Shown here in pieces: positions 52,689 through 61,246 of a stretch of 64,000 bases of DNA (position 1 is the stretch's first letter; every line of letters begins with the position of its first letter). The DNA is from JALZKA01 sp963717635 (GTDB lineage Bacteria; Actinomycetota; Thermoleophilia; Solirubrobacterales; 70-9). Both the position numbers and the translations under genes were made by a program. The stretch spans positions 1,612,001 to 1,676,000 of the forward strand of contig OY970347.1 in assembly GCA_963717635.1 (NCBI GenBank), given 5' to 3'. The notes under the pieces were generated by a model. The model ran no database searches. It was given only the letters and a program-made list of their open reading frames with translations, and was not told the DNA's origin.

Positions 52689-54599
52689 TCACGAATTGAC
52701 GCGCCGGACGAGCTCCGCCACGCCGATCGAGCCGAGATCGCCCTCGTCATGCGAGCGAACCGCGAGGTCGCCCGATTCGACCTCGCGATCCCCGATCACG
52801 ACCATGTACGGAAGCTTGCGCAGCTCTGCATCGCGGATCTTGCGGCCCACCGACTCGCCGCGGTCGTCGACGCTGACCCGCAGCCCCACGCCTTCAAGCT
52901 CAGCCGCCGCCTCGGCCGCCCGCTCGTTGTGCCGGTCTGCGACCGGCAGCAGGCCCACCTGCACCGGGGCGAGCCAGGCCGGGAACCGGCCTGCGTAGTG
53001 CTCGATCAGGATCCCGGCGAAGCGCTCCATCGAGCCGAGGAGGGCGCGGTGGATCATCACCGGCCGGTGCTCGGCGTTGTCCTCGCCTTGGTACGTGAGC
53101 TCAAAGCGCTGCGGCATCTGGAAGTCGACCTGGCACGTCCCGCACTGCCAGGAGCGACCGAGCGCATCGGTGATGTGGAAGTCGATCTTCGGCCCGTAGA
53201 ACGTGCCGTCGCCGGGGCTCACCCGGTACTCGCGCCCCTGGCGCTCCAGGGCTTCGCGCAGAGCCTCCGTGGCGCGGTCCCATTCCTCCTCGGTACCGAT
53301 CGACTTCTCCGGCCTCGTGGAGAGCTCCACCTCGTAGTCGCCGAAGCCGAACCGCTCGTAGAGCTCGTCGACCGCCTCGCAGATTGAATCGACCTCGTCG
53401 GCGATCTGCTCCATGGTGCAGTAGACGTGGCCGTCGTCCTGGGTGAAGGCCCGCACCCGGAGCAGGCCGTGGAGGACGCCCTCGCGCTCGTGGCGGAAGA
53501 CGTGACCGAACTCCGCCATCCGGAGCGGCAGGTCGCGATACGAGCGGCGCTCGGCATCGAAGACAAGGCAGGCGCCGGGGCAGTTCATCGGCTTCAGGGC
53601 AAATTCGCGCCCGCCCACCTCGCTGAAGTACATGTTCTCCCGATAGTTGTCGTAGTGCCCGGAGCGGTGCCAGAGGTCGACGTCCATGACGTGCGGGGTG
53701 CTGATTTCGACGTAGCCGCGCTTGCGCAGCTGCTTGTGATCCTCGGCCTCGATCAGGCGCAGCAGAACCGCGCCCTGCGGCAACCAGAACGGCATCCCCG
53801 GCGATTCCGGCCGCAACCTGAACAGGCCGAGCTCAGGGCCGAGCCGGCGATGGTCGCGGGCGCGGGCCTCCTCGAGCAGGCGCTCGTGCTCCTCGAGGTC
53901 CGCCTTGCTGAAGAACGCGGTGCCGTAGATCCGGCTCAGCATCTGGCGGCTCTCGTCGCCGCGCCAGTACGCGCCGGCGACCGAACTGAGCTTGAACGCC
54001 TTTATCCGCTTGGTCGAGGGCCCGTGGGGGCCGAGGCAGAGGTCGGTGAACGGCCCGTTGCGATAGAGCGAGACGCTCTCGACCCCCTGGTCGCGAATGA
54101 GATCTGTGATCAGCTCGACCTTGTAGGGCTGGTCCTCGGCACGAAAGCGCTCGAGTGCCTCCGCGACCGGCACCTCGGCGCGCTCAAAGGCCTCATCCGC
54201 CGCGATGTGCGCGGCCATCGCCTCCTCGATTCTGGGCAGATCGTCGTCGCTGGGCCGGTAGCCCTCGGGGAATTCGAAGTCGTAGTAAAAGCCCGAGTCG
54301 ATCGCGGGACCGATCGAGACCTTGGTCTCCGGCCAGAGGTCGAGGACCGCGGTGGCGAGCACGTGCGCGCAGTCGTGGCGGATCAGCGGCAGCGCTTCGG
54401 CGTCCTTGTCGGTGACGATCGCGATCTCGGCGCCGTCGGGCAGCTCGGCCGCGAGGTCGCGGAGCTCGCCCCCGACCCGGATCGCCAGCGCTGCCTTGGC
54501 CAGGCCCGGTCCGATCGCTGCGGCGGCATCGGCGCCGCTGGCCCCCGCCTCGAGCTCGAGCGCGGTGCCATCGGGCAGCTTTGCGGTGATCTTGGCCAT
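52689..54599 (-). CDS. thrS: Threonine--tRNA ligase
   Basis: This class II synthetase of about 636 aa starts with the TGS domain (KITAKLPDGTALELEAGAS). The editing domain has RHDCAHVLATAVLDLWPETK; the catalytic core has motif 2 and GRSWQCGTCQVDFQMPQRFE; the anticodon-binding domain ends it. It charges tRNA-Thr. The ATG at 54599 was chosen; the upstream in-frame codon at 54632 adds a Ser/Thr-rich run that overlaps the membrane protein gene. Confidence 0.96.
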   Translation of the reverse strand: MAKITAKLPDGTALELEAGASGADAAAAIGPGLAKAALAIRVGGELRDLAAELPDGAEIAIVTDKDAEALPLIRHDCAHVLATAVLDLWPETKVSIGPAIDSGFYYDFEFPEGYRPSDDDLPRIEEAMAAHIAADEAFERAEVPVAEALERFRAEDQPYKVELITDLIRDQGVESVSLYRNGPFTDLCLGPHGPSTKRIKAFKLSSVAGAYWRGDESRQMLSRIYGTAFFSKADLEEHERLLEEARARDHRRLGPELGLFRLRPESPGMPFWLPQGAVLLRLIEAEDHKQLRKRGYVEISTPHVMDVDLWHRSGHYDNYRENMYFSEVGGREFALKPMNCPGACLVFDAERRSYRDLPLRMAEFGHVFRHEREGVLHGLLRVRAFTQDDGHVYCTMEQIADEVDSICEAVDELYERFGFGDYEVELSTRPEKSIGTEEEWDRATEALREALERQGREYRVSPGDGTFYGPKIDFHITDALGRSWQCGTCQVDFQMPQRFELTYQGEDNAEHRPVMIHRALLGSMERFAGILIEHYAGRFPAWLAPVQVGLLPVADRHNERAAEAAAELEGVGLRVSVDDRGESVGRKIRDAELRKLPYMVVIGDREVESGDLAVRSHDEGDLGSIGVAELVRRVNS

Positions 54600-54612
54600 C
54601 GGGCGCCGGATG

Positions 54613-56379
54613 CTAGTCGTCGAGGTCGGCACGATCGCCGTCCGCGATCAACGGGCAATCGGGACCGGGCTGGCCGGGAACCGAGCCGACAGTGGCCACC
54701 CCGTCCTTGTAAGTGATCACGCTTTCGACACCGGGTGGCGTGACCGCCCCGATCGCGTCGGCGCACACTTTCCCGCCCCGCAGCTCCCAGAGATAGAGAT
54801 CCTCGCCGTGCTCCTCGGCGAGGATCTCCTCGGGCGCCAGCACCAGCGTGTCGTCCCCGTCGGGGCCGCCGTTGCCCAATTCTCCGCTCTCTCGCAGCTC
54901 GATCAGGTCCGGCGTCCATTGCCCGGGTCCGACCGGGCCGTTGGCGAGCGCCAGGGCCGAGCACCCGGCGGCCGCGAGCCCGAACGCGACGGCCAGAGCC
55001 GGCAGGGCGAGCGCTCGCGGCGCAGCGGCGCGCAACTCCTGGAGCGGCGGCGTCGCCTCAAACAGTGCCCTGACCGAGACCAACATCGCGAGCGGCGCGG
55101 CGATCGCCAGCGCCTTCGCCTCCTGGTACGGCGTCCCGGCGACCAGCGCGTAGAGGTAGAGCAACGCCGCCGCCGCGATCGCCGCCGGAACAGCACGCTC
55201 GCCGCGGACGAGCCACCGCCGAAGCCCGAAGCCAAGCGCCGCCAGCCCGACGAGGCCGCCGAGCCAAAACGCGGCGGCCGGCGCGAAGCCGGCGCCCGGG
55301 TCGAGGCGAAAGTCGCCCGAGGGCCAGATGCCAAGCGCCTCGACCGGCGAGATCGGGTTGAAGAGGTTGCCGAGCCCGGCGCCGTCCGGGTCGAACGTCT
55401 CGAAGCTGGCGAAGTCCGCGATCCGGCCCAACTCCGGCGCGACCGCCACCAGCACGATGCTCGCCCCCAGCGCCGCCGGTGCAAGGGCTGTGCGTGCCGC
55501 GCCGGCGCCGCGCGCGGCCATCTCGGCCAGCGCCCAGATCCCGAGGGCGCCGGCGATCCACGTCAGGCCCGGAAAGCTGTAGGTGTAGACGGCGCCCACC
55601 GCAAGCGCCGCCAGCGGCACCGCGCCGAGCAGGCGCCATCGCCCGCCGGCTCCCTGCCCCCCCGGCTCGCCGGCCGCAAACTCGTGCAGCCCGATCGCAA
55701 AGGCCAGCACGTAGAGCGCCTGGAGCGTTTCCTTGAACGAGCCCTGGATCAGATACGAGGCCGCCAGGTAGGCGAAGCCGACGAGCAGCGCCGCGGCAAT
55801 CCGCCGCCCGGGCGCCAGGCCTCCGAGCAGCGACAGTGGCGCCAGGGACGCCGCAACCGCAACCGCCAGCGTCAGCCCGCCGAACGACTGGACCAGGCTC
55901 GGCCCCAGCTCGGCGACGGCGACGGCCAGCGCGTGCGGGCCGAGCGGGTAGCCCTCGGCGATCAGGCGCTCCTCGCCGCCGCTCGCGAGTCGGTCCGCCG
56001 CGAACAGGTGCTGAGACATGTCCGGGTTGAGCGATGTCCCGAGGATGCCGAACCGGGCCTCCGCGATGAACGGAAGCGAGGCGAGCAGGACCGCCGCCAG
56101 CAACACGACGGTTCCGGCACCGGGCCGCACACGCTCCGCTTGACACCGGATCCCCCAGGCCGCGGCGCCCAGCACGGCAACGAAGCCCGCTGCGGCAAGT
56201 GCCGCGACGGGCTCGTCCGTGAGGCTGAGCCCTCCCCAGGCGATCGTCGTAAGAACGGCAAGGCCGACCGCCGGCGAGAGCCAGCTCCACTGGCGCCGCC
56301 CGCAGAGCAGGAACACGCCCTGTCCCGCCGCCGCCGAGGCGGCCAGGATCAGCGCGAGTGATGCATAGGTGCCGGCCAT
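54613..56379 (-). CDS. Polytopic membrane protein of unknown function
   Basis: This 588-aa membrane protein has about 12-14 helices. Features include an ARFGILGTSLNPDMSQHLFA segment after the second helix group and a soluble C-terminal domain. The DMSQH pattern in an extracytoplasmic loop recalls the acidic motif of polyprenyl-phosphate-dependent glycosyltransferases (GT-C), but I cannot assign it. It precedes thrS by 13 bp in the same direction and is the first gene of the long operon. Confidence 0.65.
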   Translation of the reverse strand: MAGTYASLALILAASAAAGQGVFLLCGRRQWSWLSPAVGLAVLTTIAWGGLSLTDEPVAALAAAGFVAVLGAAAWGIRCQAERVRPGAGTVVLLAAVLLASLPFIAEARFGILGTSLNPDMSQHLFAADRLASGGEERLIAEGYPLGPHALAVAVAELGPSLVQSFGGLTLAVAVAASLAPLSLLGGLAPGRRIAAALLVGFAYLAASYLIQGSFKETLQALYVLAFAIGLHEFAAGEPGGQGAGGRWRLLGAVPLAALAVGAVYTYSFPGLTWIAGALGIWALAEMAARGAGAARTALAPAALGASIVLVAVAPELGRIADFASFETFDPDGAGLGNLFNPISPVEALGIWPSGDFRLDPGAGFAPAAAFWLGGLVGLAALGFGLRRWLVRGERAVPAAIAAAALLYLYALVAGTPYQEAKALAIAAPLAMLVSVRALFEATPPLQELRAAAPRALALPALAVAFGLAAAGCSALALANGPVGPGQWTPDLIELRESGELGNGGPDGDDTLVLAPEEILAEEHGEDLYLWELRGGKVCADAIGAVTPPGVESVITYKDGVATVGSVPGQPGPDCPLIADGDRADLDD

Positions 56380-56404
56380 CGGCCGGCGAGCCTACCGGCG
56401 GCCG

Positions 56405-56464
56405 TTACGTAAGCAGGACGATCAGGATGATGACCAGCAGCAGCGTTCCGAGTCCGATGTACAT
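56405..56464 (-). CDS. 19-aa hydrophobic membrane peptide
   Basis: This peptide reads MYIGLGTLLLVIILIVLLT: a short polar start followed by a single hydrophobic segment long enough to span a membrane. An excellent Shine-Dalgarno (AGGAAGGAGG, 56471-56480) lies six bases before the ATG. It resembles small proteins of the DUF3309 type in size and composition. It lies between the membrane protein gene and a tRNA gene. Functional role unknown. Confidence 0.6.
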   Translation of the reverse strand: MYIGLGTLLLVIILIVLLT

Positions 56465-56470
56465 ATCGCG

Positions 56471-56480
56471 CCTCCTTCCT
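56471..56480 (-). promoter_or_regulatory. Strong Shine-Dalgarno of the 19-aa peptide
   Basis: On the minus strand AGGAAGGAGG is followed by CGCGAT and then the ATG. It is one of the best ribosome binding sites in the window, evidence that the tiny ORF is translated. Confidence 0.7.
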
Positions 56481-56588
56481 TGGATCGGGCTTCCGGACCC
56501 CACTACCCACCGGACCTGCCCGGAAACGGCGTGGCATGAGCCGATGGGACTGCTGAGCCTCGAGGCGATCGGCTCGAGCGGCTGCAAA

Positions 56589-56661
56589 TGGGCACTACTG
56601 GGCTCGAACCAGTGACCTCCGCCTTGTCGAGGCGGCGCTCTCCCAACTGAGCTAAGCGCCC
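56589..56661 (-). tRNA. tRNA-Val (GAC)
   Basis: A 73-nt cloverleaf on the minus strand: acceptor GGGCGCT/AGTGCCC (one G-T pair), D arm GCTC-AGTTGGGA-GAGC, anticodon stem CCGCC/GGCGG, loop TCGACAA and T arm ACTGG-TTCGAGC-CCAGT. The anticodon by standard spacing is GAC (Val). The base before it (position 33) is C, where U is almost universal. CCA is not encoded. The discriminator is A. Confidence 0.92.
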
Positions 56662-56681
56662 GGACGCATGAATTTAGCGGC

Positions 56682-57011
56682 TCACGCCTCGGGCTCGCTG
56701 ATCCGCACCGTAAGCCCATCGACCGCCAGCACTCGGACCCGGTCACCGACGGCGAACACGTACCCGTCGGCGGCGATCGCCGTCCAGATCTCACCGCGCA
56801 GCCGCACGCGACCCTCCGGGTCGCACACCTCGATCACCTCGGCGCGCTCGCCGATCATTCCCTCGACTCCACCACGGACCCGGTAGCGCGCCAGGAACCG
56901 CTTCCACAGGTAGAGCTCACCGACCTCGATCACGGCGGCGAGACAGACGCCGATCACGTTCCACGGGCTCGGCAGCACGAACAGCCCCACGATCGCCGCG
57001 GTCAGCAACAT
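56682..57011 (-). CDS. NfeD-like membrane protein
   Basis: This 109-aa protein starts MLLTAAIVGLFVLPSPWNVI. Two helices precede a C-terminal OB-fold-like NfeD domain (GMIGERAEVIEVCDPEGRVR, then LRGEIWTAIAADG, GDRVRVLAVDGLTVRI). It is a short NfeD without the protease-like domain; NfeD proteins pair with stomatin-like proteins, though none is seen here. The longer in-frame extension upstream overlaps the PepSY-like gene and is a shadow. It lies 20 bp upstream of the tRNA gene. Confidence 0.8.
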   Translation of the reverse strand: MLLTAAIVGLFVLPSPWNVIGVCLAAVIEVGELYLWKRFLARYRVRGGVEGMIGERAEVIEVCDPEGRVRLRGEIWTAIAADGYVFAVGDRVRVLAVDGLTVRISEPEA

Positions 57012-57039
57012 CGCCCGGCACGGTATCCGGCCCCGGAAT

Positions 57040-57072
57040 GACGAGAGCCCCGCCGGCGGCGAGGCTCTCGTC
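57040..57072 (-). terminator. 10-bp hairpin between PepSY-like and NfeD-like genes
   Basis: GACGAGAGCC (57040-57049) pairs with GGCTCTCGTC (57063-57072) around a GC-rich loop that can itself fold. It is 20 bp past the PepSY stop and about 29 bp before the NfeD-like start. No T-run is seen, so it is a hairpin of uncertain function. Confidence 0.45.
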
Positions 57073-57091
57073 GAGGGGGTGTGTCCGGCGG

Positions 57092-57427
57092 CTACTCGTC
57101 GCCGCTCTCGTCCTCCTCGCCGTCGTCGGCCTCGTCGCCGACCACGTCGAAGCTGCGATCTAGCTGCACGTCGGTCTGGCTGCCGTCGTCGAGCGTGACC
57201 TCGACCTCGTAGTAGCTCTCCTCGTCGCCGACCTCGGTGCCGGACACGGTGCCGCCGCCGGTGTGGGCGAGGGCCGCGGCGCTGGCCTGGTCGAGCGCGC
57301 TGCCGGCAATCGGCTTCTCGGTTGCGTCGTCGTCGCCTCCGCCTCCGAGCGCGACGCCGGCGCCGCCCGCGGCAACCGCGGCTGCGGCTGCGCCGGTGAT
57401 CAGGATCTTCTTGCTTCGCTTGGTCAT
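57092..57427 (-). CDS. Secreted PepSY-like domain protein
   Basis: This protein of about 111 aa has a signal or anchor segment (KKILITGAAAAAVAAGGAGV). A single PepSY-like domain follows (PIAGSALDQASAAALAHTGG, SYYEVEVTLDDGSQTDVQLD), then an acidic tail (DEADDGEEDESGDE). PepSY domains often inhibit proteases or sense secreted substrates. The ATG 57427 has an AGGAGG site at 57434-57439. It may be regulated by the two-component system nearby, as some PepSY genes are; not shown here. Confidence 0.75.
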   Translation of the reverse strand: MTKRSKKILITGAAAAAVAAGGAGVALGGGGDDDATEKPIAGSALDQASAAALAHTGGGTVSGTEVGDEESYYEVEVTLDDGSQTDVQLDRSFDVVGDEADDGEEDESGDE

Positions 57428-57513
57428 CTCGTTCCTCCTGGCTGGATGGTGATGCAGTTCTAGATCTCCTGCATGAAACGGTGATGAACGCCCGCTGGCC
57501 ATAGGCTGTCGAC

Positions 57514-57804
57514 GTGGCCGACCTTGACCTCGCAGCGAAGCTGGTGACCGACCCGGCAAATGTGACCCGGATGGGACGCACGGGCCCGGAGGAACAGTTC
57601 GCGGTCAACCAGAACCGCGTGCTCAAGGCCCTGCGCGAGGGCGGAGCGGGCAAGGCCGAGGCGCGCGAGCTCGCGCTGAAGGCGCTGGAGCAGGTCGAGG
57701 GCGGCGCCGAGATCCGCTCACCGCGCGGGGCCCAGCCGGTCGGCGGACGCGGCGACGCCGCCGCTGAGCATTGGTGGGTGCCGGCCGGCGCGGTGCGCTT
57801 CTAG
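57514..57804 (+). CDS. Small hypothetical protein
   Basis: This 96-aa soluble protein is predicted to be mostly helical in its first 60 residues (VNQNRVLKALREGGAGKAEA). A glycine-rich C-terminus follows. GTG start. It ends 6 bp before the convergent GNAT gene and is divergent from the PepSY gene. I recognise no family. It is supported by its coding-like composition and fit between neighbours, but it could still be a chance frame. Confidence 0.5.
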   Translation: MADLDLAAKLVTDPANVTRMGRTGPEEQFAVNQNRVLKALREGGAGKAEARELALKALEQVEGGAEIRSPRGAQPVGGRGDAAAEHWWVPAGAVRF

Positions 57805-57810
57805 CGCGTT

Positions 57811-58272
57811 TCAGAGGTCGCGCTCGTAGTAGAACATCACCGGTCCGTCGGGGGCACCCTCGCGATTGGTGAAGCCGCAGCTCTCGTAGAGCCCGCGGGC
57901 AGCGACGTCGTCGTCGCTGGTGCAGAGGTCGAGGTGCTTGGCGCCGCGCGCGCCGGCCTCCCGCATCGCGGCCTCGAGCAGGGCGCGCCCGATTCCAGCG
58001 CCCCGCAACGGCGGCCTTACGTACAGCTCCTCGAGGTGGGCGTCGAGGGACTCGTTCCAAACCGTCGGCCGAAACCGGAGCTGGGCGAAGCCGTCCGGCC
58101 CGTCGCCGGCCAGCAAAACGGTGAGCTCGCCCGCCTCGATCAGCTTGCGGATGCGCGGCTCGAGCCACTCCACACCGGGCGTGTATTCCTCGTACTCGGT
58201 GTTGAAGTCGTGAAGGAGACGCGCGCACGCGGCTGCGTCGCTTGGCTCGGCGAGTCGAATCGAAACGGCCAT
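57811..58272 (-). CDS. GNAT-family N-acetyltransferase
   Basis: This 153-aa single-domain GNAT begins MAVSIRLAEPSDAAACARLL. The acetyl-CoA loop is in LEELYVRPPLRGAGIGRALL, then LDLCTSDDDVAARGLYESCG near the C-terminus. The ATG 58272 gives the normal length; the frame stays open far upstream but only as a shadow of the oxidase. It is divergent from the oxidase gene (78-bp gap). Confidence 0.85.
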   Translation of the reverse strand: MAVSIRLAEPSDAAACARLLHDFNTEYEEYTPGVEWLEPRIRKLIEAGELTVLLAGDGPDGFAQLRFRPTVWNESLDAHLEELYVRPPLRGAGIGRALLEAAMREAGARGAKHLDLCTSDDDVAARGLYESCGFTNREGAPDGPVMFYYERDL

Positions 58273-58350
58273 TGATGAAAGATTTGCAGCCCGTGCTGGT
58301 CTGGGGTAGCGTCGGTCTGACAACACTTCAATCGAAGGGGGATGCCCAGC

Positions 58351-59769
58351 ATGACAACCCACGCAACTGCGGCACGGGAACTGTCCGACGAGGCCATGGA
58401 GGGCCTGACCGCTCAGCTCCGCGGCGATCTGCTGCCGGCGGCCGAAAGCGACGGCGCCCGCCCGGTGTTCAACGCTATGCACGTCGGGACTCCCGATCTG
58501 ACGGTGCGCTGCACCGGGACGGCCGACGTGATCGATGCGGTCAACTTCGCGCGCGAGAACGGCATGACCCTGGGCGTCCGAGGGGGCGGCCACTCCCTCG
58601 CAGGGCTCTCCGCGATCGATGGCGGCATGCTGCTCGACCTCGCGCTGATGAATGGGGTCGACGTGGATCCCGAGGCGAAGCTTGCCCGCGTCCAGGGCGG
58701 AGCCCTCTGGGGCGACGTCGATCGCGAGACGCAGGCGTTCGGCCTCGTCGCGCCCGGTGGCGTCGTCTCCGACACCGGCGTTGCCGGGCTGACGCTGGGC
58801 GGCGGCTACGGCTGGGTCCGGCGCAAGCACGGGCTCTCGGTCGACAGCCTCGTCGAGGCGCAGGTCGTGGGCGCCGACGGCCAGGTCCGCACGGCCTCGG
58901 AGGACGAGAACCCGGACCTGTTCTGGGCGATCCGCGGCGGCGGCGGCAACTTCGGAGTCGTGACCTCGTTCACCTTCGCGCTGCACGAGGTCGGCCCCGA
59001 GGTCGCATTCTCGGCGGTCATGTACCCGCTCGAGGACTACGCCGAGATCCTGCGCGGTTGGGGCGCGTTCATGGCCGACGCTCCGAACGAGATCACGTCG
59101 GTCTGCGTGACGATGACCTTCCCGGCCAACCCGGAGATGCCCGAGGTGATCCACGATCGGCCGGTCGTGATCGTCGGAGCTGTGCATACCGGTGACGTCG
59201 AGGAGGGCCTCGAGACAACCAAGCCGCTGCGCGAGCTCGCGACGCCGCTGTTCGACATGTCGGGCCCGACGCCGTGGGCAGGGGTTCAGACCGGCTTCGA
59301 TGCCCTGTTTCCGCGCAACACCCTGCGCGCATACTGGAAGTCGCAGTTCCTCGACGAGCTGAGCGACGGGGTGATCGAGGTGATCGCCGGAAGGGCCCAG
59401 GACCGGCCGGCCGCGCTCACGCTGGTCAACGTCTTCGCGATGGGAGGCGCGATTGCGGACGTCGACCCGGAGGCGACGGCGTTCGCCACTCGCGGGGCCC
59501 CGTTCATGGTCTCGATCGACGGGATGTGGAGCCCGGACGAATGCAGCGACGAGGACGGCGTCGCCTGGGTGCGCGAAACCTGGGAGGCGGTCAAGGAGTT
59601 CGGGACGGGCGACGTCTACCTGAACTTCACCGGCCTCGCCGACGAGGCGCCGGATGCCGGCGTCGACACCGCGTTCGGCCGCAACCTCAGCCGGCTCGGC
59701 GAGATCAAGGCCAAGTACGACCCGGACAACTTCTTCCGGGTCAACAACAACATCGCCCCCACGGGCTGA
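58351..59769 (+). CDS. FAD-linked oxidase (berberine-bridge-enzyme-like)
   Basis: This flavoprotein oxidase of about 472 aa is of the BBE/PCMH type. The FAD-binding loop GVRGGGHSLAGLS carries the histidine that can bind FAD covalently. GVAGLTLGGGYGWVRRKHGL follows, where a second attachment cysteine is usual; here the equivalent KHGLSVDSL has none, so bicovalent FAD is unlikely. The BBE C-terminus FFRVNNNIAP is present. ATG 58351 sits 9 nt after an AGGGGG site; ATG 58342 is less well placed. Confidence 0.88.
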   Translation: MTTHATAARELSDEAMEGLTAQLRGDLLPAAESDGARPVFNAMHVGTPDLTVRCTGTADVIDAVNFARENGMTLGVRGGGHSLAGLSAIDGGMLLDLALMNGVDVDPEAKLARVQGGALWGDVDRETQAFGLVAPGGVVSDTGVAGLTLGGGYGWVRRKHGLSVDSLVEAQVVGADGQVRTASEDENPDLFWAIRGGGGNFGVVTSFTFALHEVGPEVAFSAVMYPLEDYAEILRGWGAFMADAPNEITSVCVTMTFPANPEMPEVIHDRPVVIVGAVHTGDVEEGLETTKPLRELATPLFDMSGPTPWAGVQTGFDALFPRNTLRAYWKSQFLDELSDGVIEVIAGRAQDRPAALTLVNVFAMGGAIADVDPEATAFATRGAPFMVSIDGMWSPDECSDEDGVAWVRETWEAVKEFGTGDVYLNFTGLADEAPDAGVDTAFGRNLSRLGEIKAKYDPDNFFRVNNNIAPTG

Positions 59770-59780
59770 GCGGGAGCCTG

Positions 59781-60155
59781 ATGCTCGAAAACACGAAGGC
59801 GTATAGCGGGTTCGCGGTCGATGATCTGGATAAGGCTCGCGCGTTCTACGCCGAAACCCTGGGGCTACCGGTTGCGCAGGCACCGGGCGGGCTGACTGTG
59901 ACGCTGGCCGGTGGGCGCGACACGCTGATCTACCACAAGCCGGACTTCGAACCCGCGACGTACACGATCCTGAATTTCGAAGTCGGGGACGTCGAGGCGA
60001 CGGTCGACGAGCTCAACTCGCACGGGATCGAGATGGAGCGCTACGACGGGTTTGACCAGGATGAGAAGGGAATCGCCCGCGCACCCGGGTTCCCGACGGG
60101 AGCCTGGTTCACCGACCCCGCCGGAAACATCATCGTCGTGCACGAACCGATGTAA
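59781..60155 (+). CDS. VOC-family (glyoxalase/dioxygenase-like) protein
   Basis: This 124-aa protein is a single vicinal-oxygen-chelate domain: YSGFAVDDLDKARAFYAETL and WFTDPAGNIIVVHEP. The metal ligands are partly atypical. It follows the oxidase by 11 bp and may belong to the same transcript. The ATG at 59781 has GGGAG at 59772; the longer upstream frame is a shadow. Confidence 0.82.
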   Translation: MLENTKAYSGFAVDDLDKARAFYAETLGLPVAQAPGGLTVTLAGGRDTLIYHKPDFEPATYTILNFEVGDVEATVDELNSHGIEMERYDGFDQDEKGIARAPGFPTGAWFTDPAGNIIVVHEPM

Positions 60156-60199
60156 AAGGCCCCACCCGGGTGACCGGTCTCTAATCCCGCGCCTTCCGT

Positions 60200-61144
60200 C
60201 TACAGCCCGCTGACGAAGCTCACCAGCTCCGGGACGATCCGCTCGTGGGCGTCCTCCTGGAGGTAATGGCCGGCGTCCTCGAGCCTCGTGACTCGCGCAT
60301 CGGGGAAGGTGTCGAGCCAGAGCGTCTCCAGGTAGATCGGCAGGAAGGCGATGTCCTTCATCGCCCACATGATCCGAACCGGTCGCGAGCGGAAGTGTTG
60401 CTTCAGCCGCTCTTCGATCTCGGTTGTCATCGCCACCACCGGGCCCTCGCCGGTAACCGGAATCTCGCGCGGGAAGACCAGGATCGGCGTGCGCTCCGAC
60501 CAGCCCCGGTGCACCTCGCGGTAGGCGCGCTTCACCGTCGGCGTCAGGCGGTCGCGGTGGACGACGCCCTGCCCGAAGAGAAAAGCCCGCTTGAACGCGT
60601 CCAGGCCCTTGACCAGGACCTCGCCGAGCGCGGGGGTGCGAAACAGGTGGAGCGGCAGCGGCAGCGGCACCTTGTCCTTACCGGGCGGCAGCTGTTCCTT
60701 GCGGAAGCCGTGCGCGTACGTGTTGAGGATGAAAAGCCCGTCGACGCGGTCGGGGTGTTGGGTCGCCCAATAGAGGCCGATCGGGCCTCCCCAGTCCTGA
60801 GGAACCACGGTCGCGCCGCTGAGGTCGAGCGACTCGAGCAGCGCCTCCAGACGCTGGGCATGCCGAGGAACGCGATACAGCTCGGGATCGCCCGGCTTCT
60901 CCGAGCGCCCGAAGCCGAGGTGGTCGGGGACGATCGCCCGGTGGCCGGCCTCGACCAGCGCGGGGATGAAGTTGCGGTAGAGGTAACCCCAGGTGGGGTT
61001 GCCGTGGACCATGACAACCGGACGTCCGTCTCGCGGGCCCTCGTCGACGTAGTGCATCCGGCCATCCGACGATTCGAACCACTTCGGCGGGTAAGGCCAG
61101 GTGCCCTCGAAGGTCCAGTCCGCGACAGCTGTCACGGGGGGCAT
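60200..61144 (-). CDS. Haloalkane-dehalogenase-like alpha/beta hydrolase
   Basis: This hydrolase of about 314 aa has the HGNPTWGYLYRNF oxyanion motif. The nucleophile is Asp117 in VVPQDWGGPIG (family usually HDWG; here Gln precedes it), with Trp118 as possible halide ligand. A probable acid is Asp264 and the base His293 (AGHYLQED). These fit haloalkane dehalogenase, but related epoxide hydrolases look alike. ATG 61144; the extra upstream 16 codons were rejected as unconserved-looking. It converges on the VOC gene. Confidence 0.82.
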   Translation of the reverse strand: MPPVTAVADWTFEGTWPYPPKWFESSDGRMHYVDEGPRDGRPVVMVHGNPTWGYLYRNFIPALVEAGHRAIVPDHLGFGRSEKPGDPELYRVPRHAQRLEALLESLDLSGATVVPQDWGGPIGLYWATQHPDRVDGLFILNTYAHGFRKEQLPPGKDKVPLPLPLHLFRTPALGEVLVKGLDAFKRAFLFGQGVVHRDRLTPTVKRAYREVHRGWSERTPILVFPREIPVTGEGPVVAMTTEIEERLKQHFRSRPVRIMWAMKDIAFLPIYLETLWLDTFPDARVTRLEDAGHYLQEDAHERIVPELVSFVSGL

Positions 61145-61246
61145 CGTATTCCGGTGGCCGGCCGATGGTCTCGCCTTGGCGGCTCGCGCCATCGCCGAAC
61201 TCGCAGCCGTCCAGCTGGTCGTTGACCAACCCAGGGGCGGGCGGGC

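Noticed and set aside
57811..59883. 690-codon minus-strand frame spanning the oxidase
   Set aside because: Only the C-terminal 153 codons are a GNAT protein with its own start; the rest is the antisense of the oxidase.
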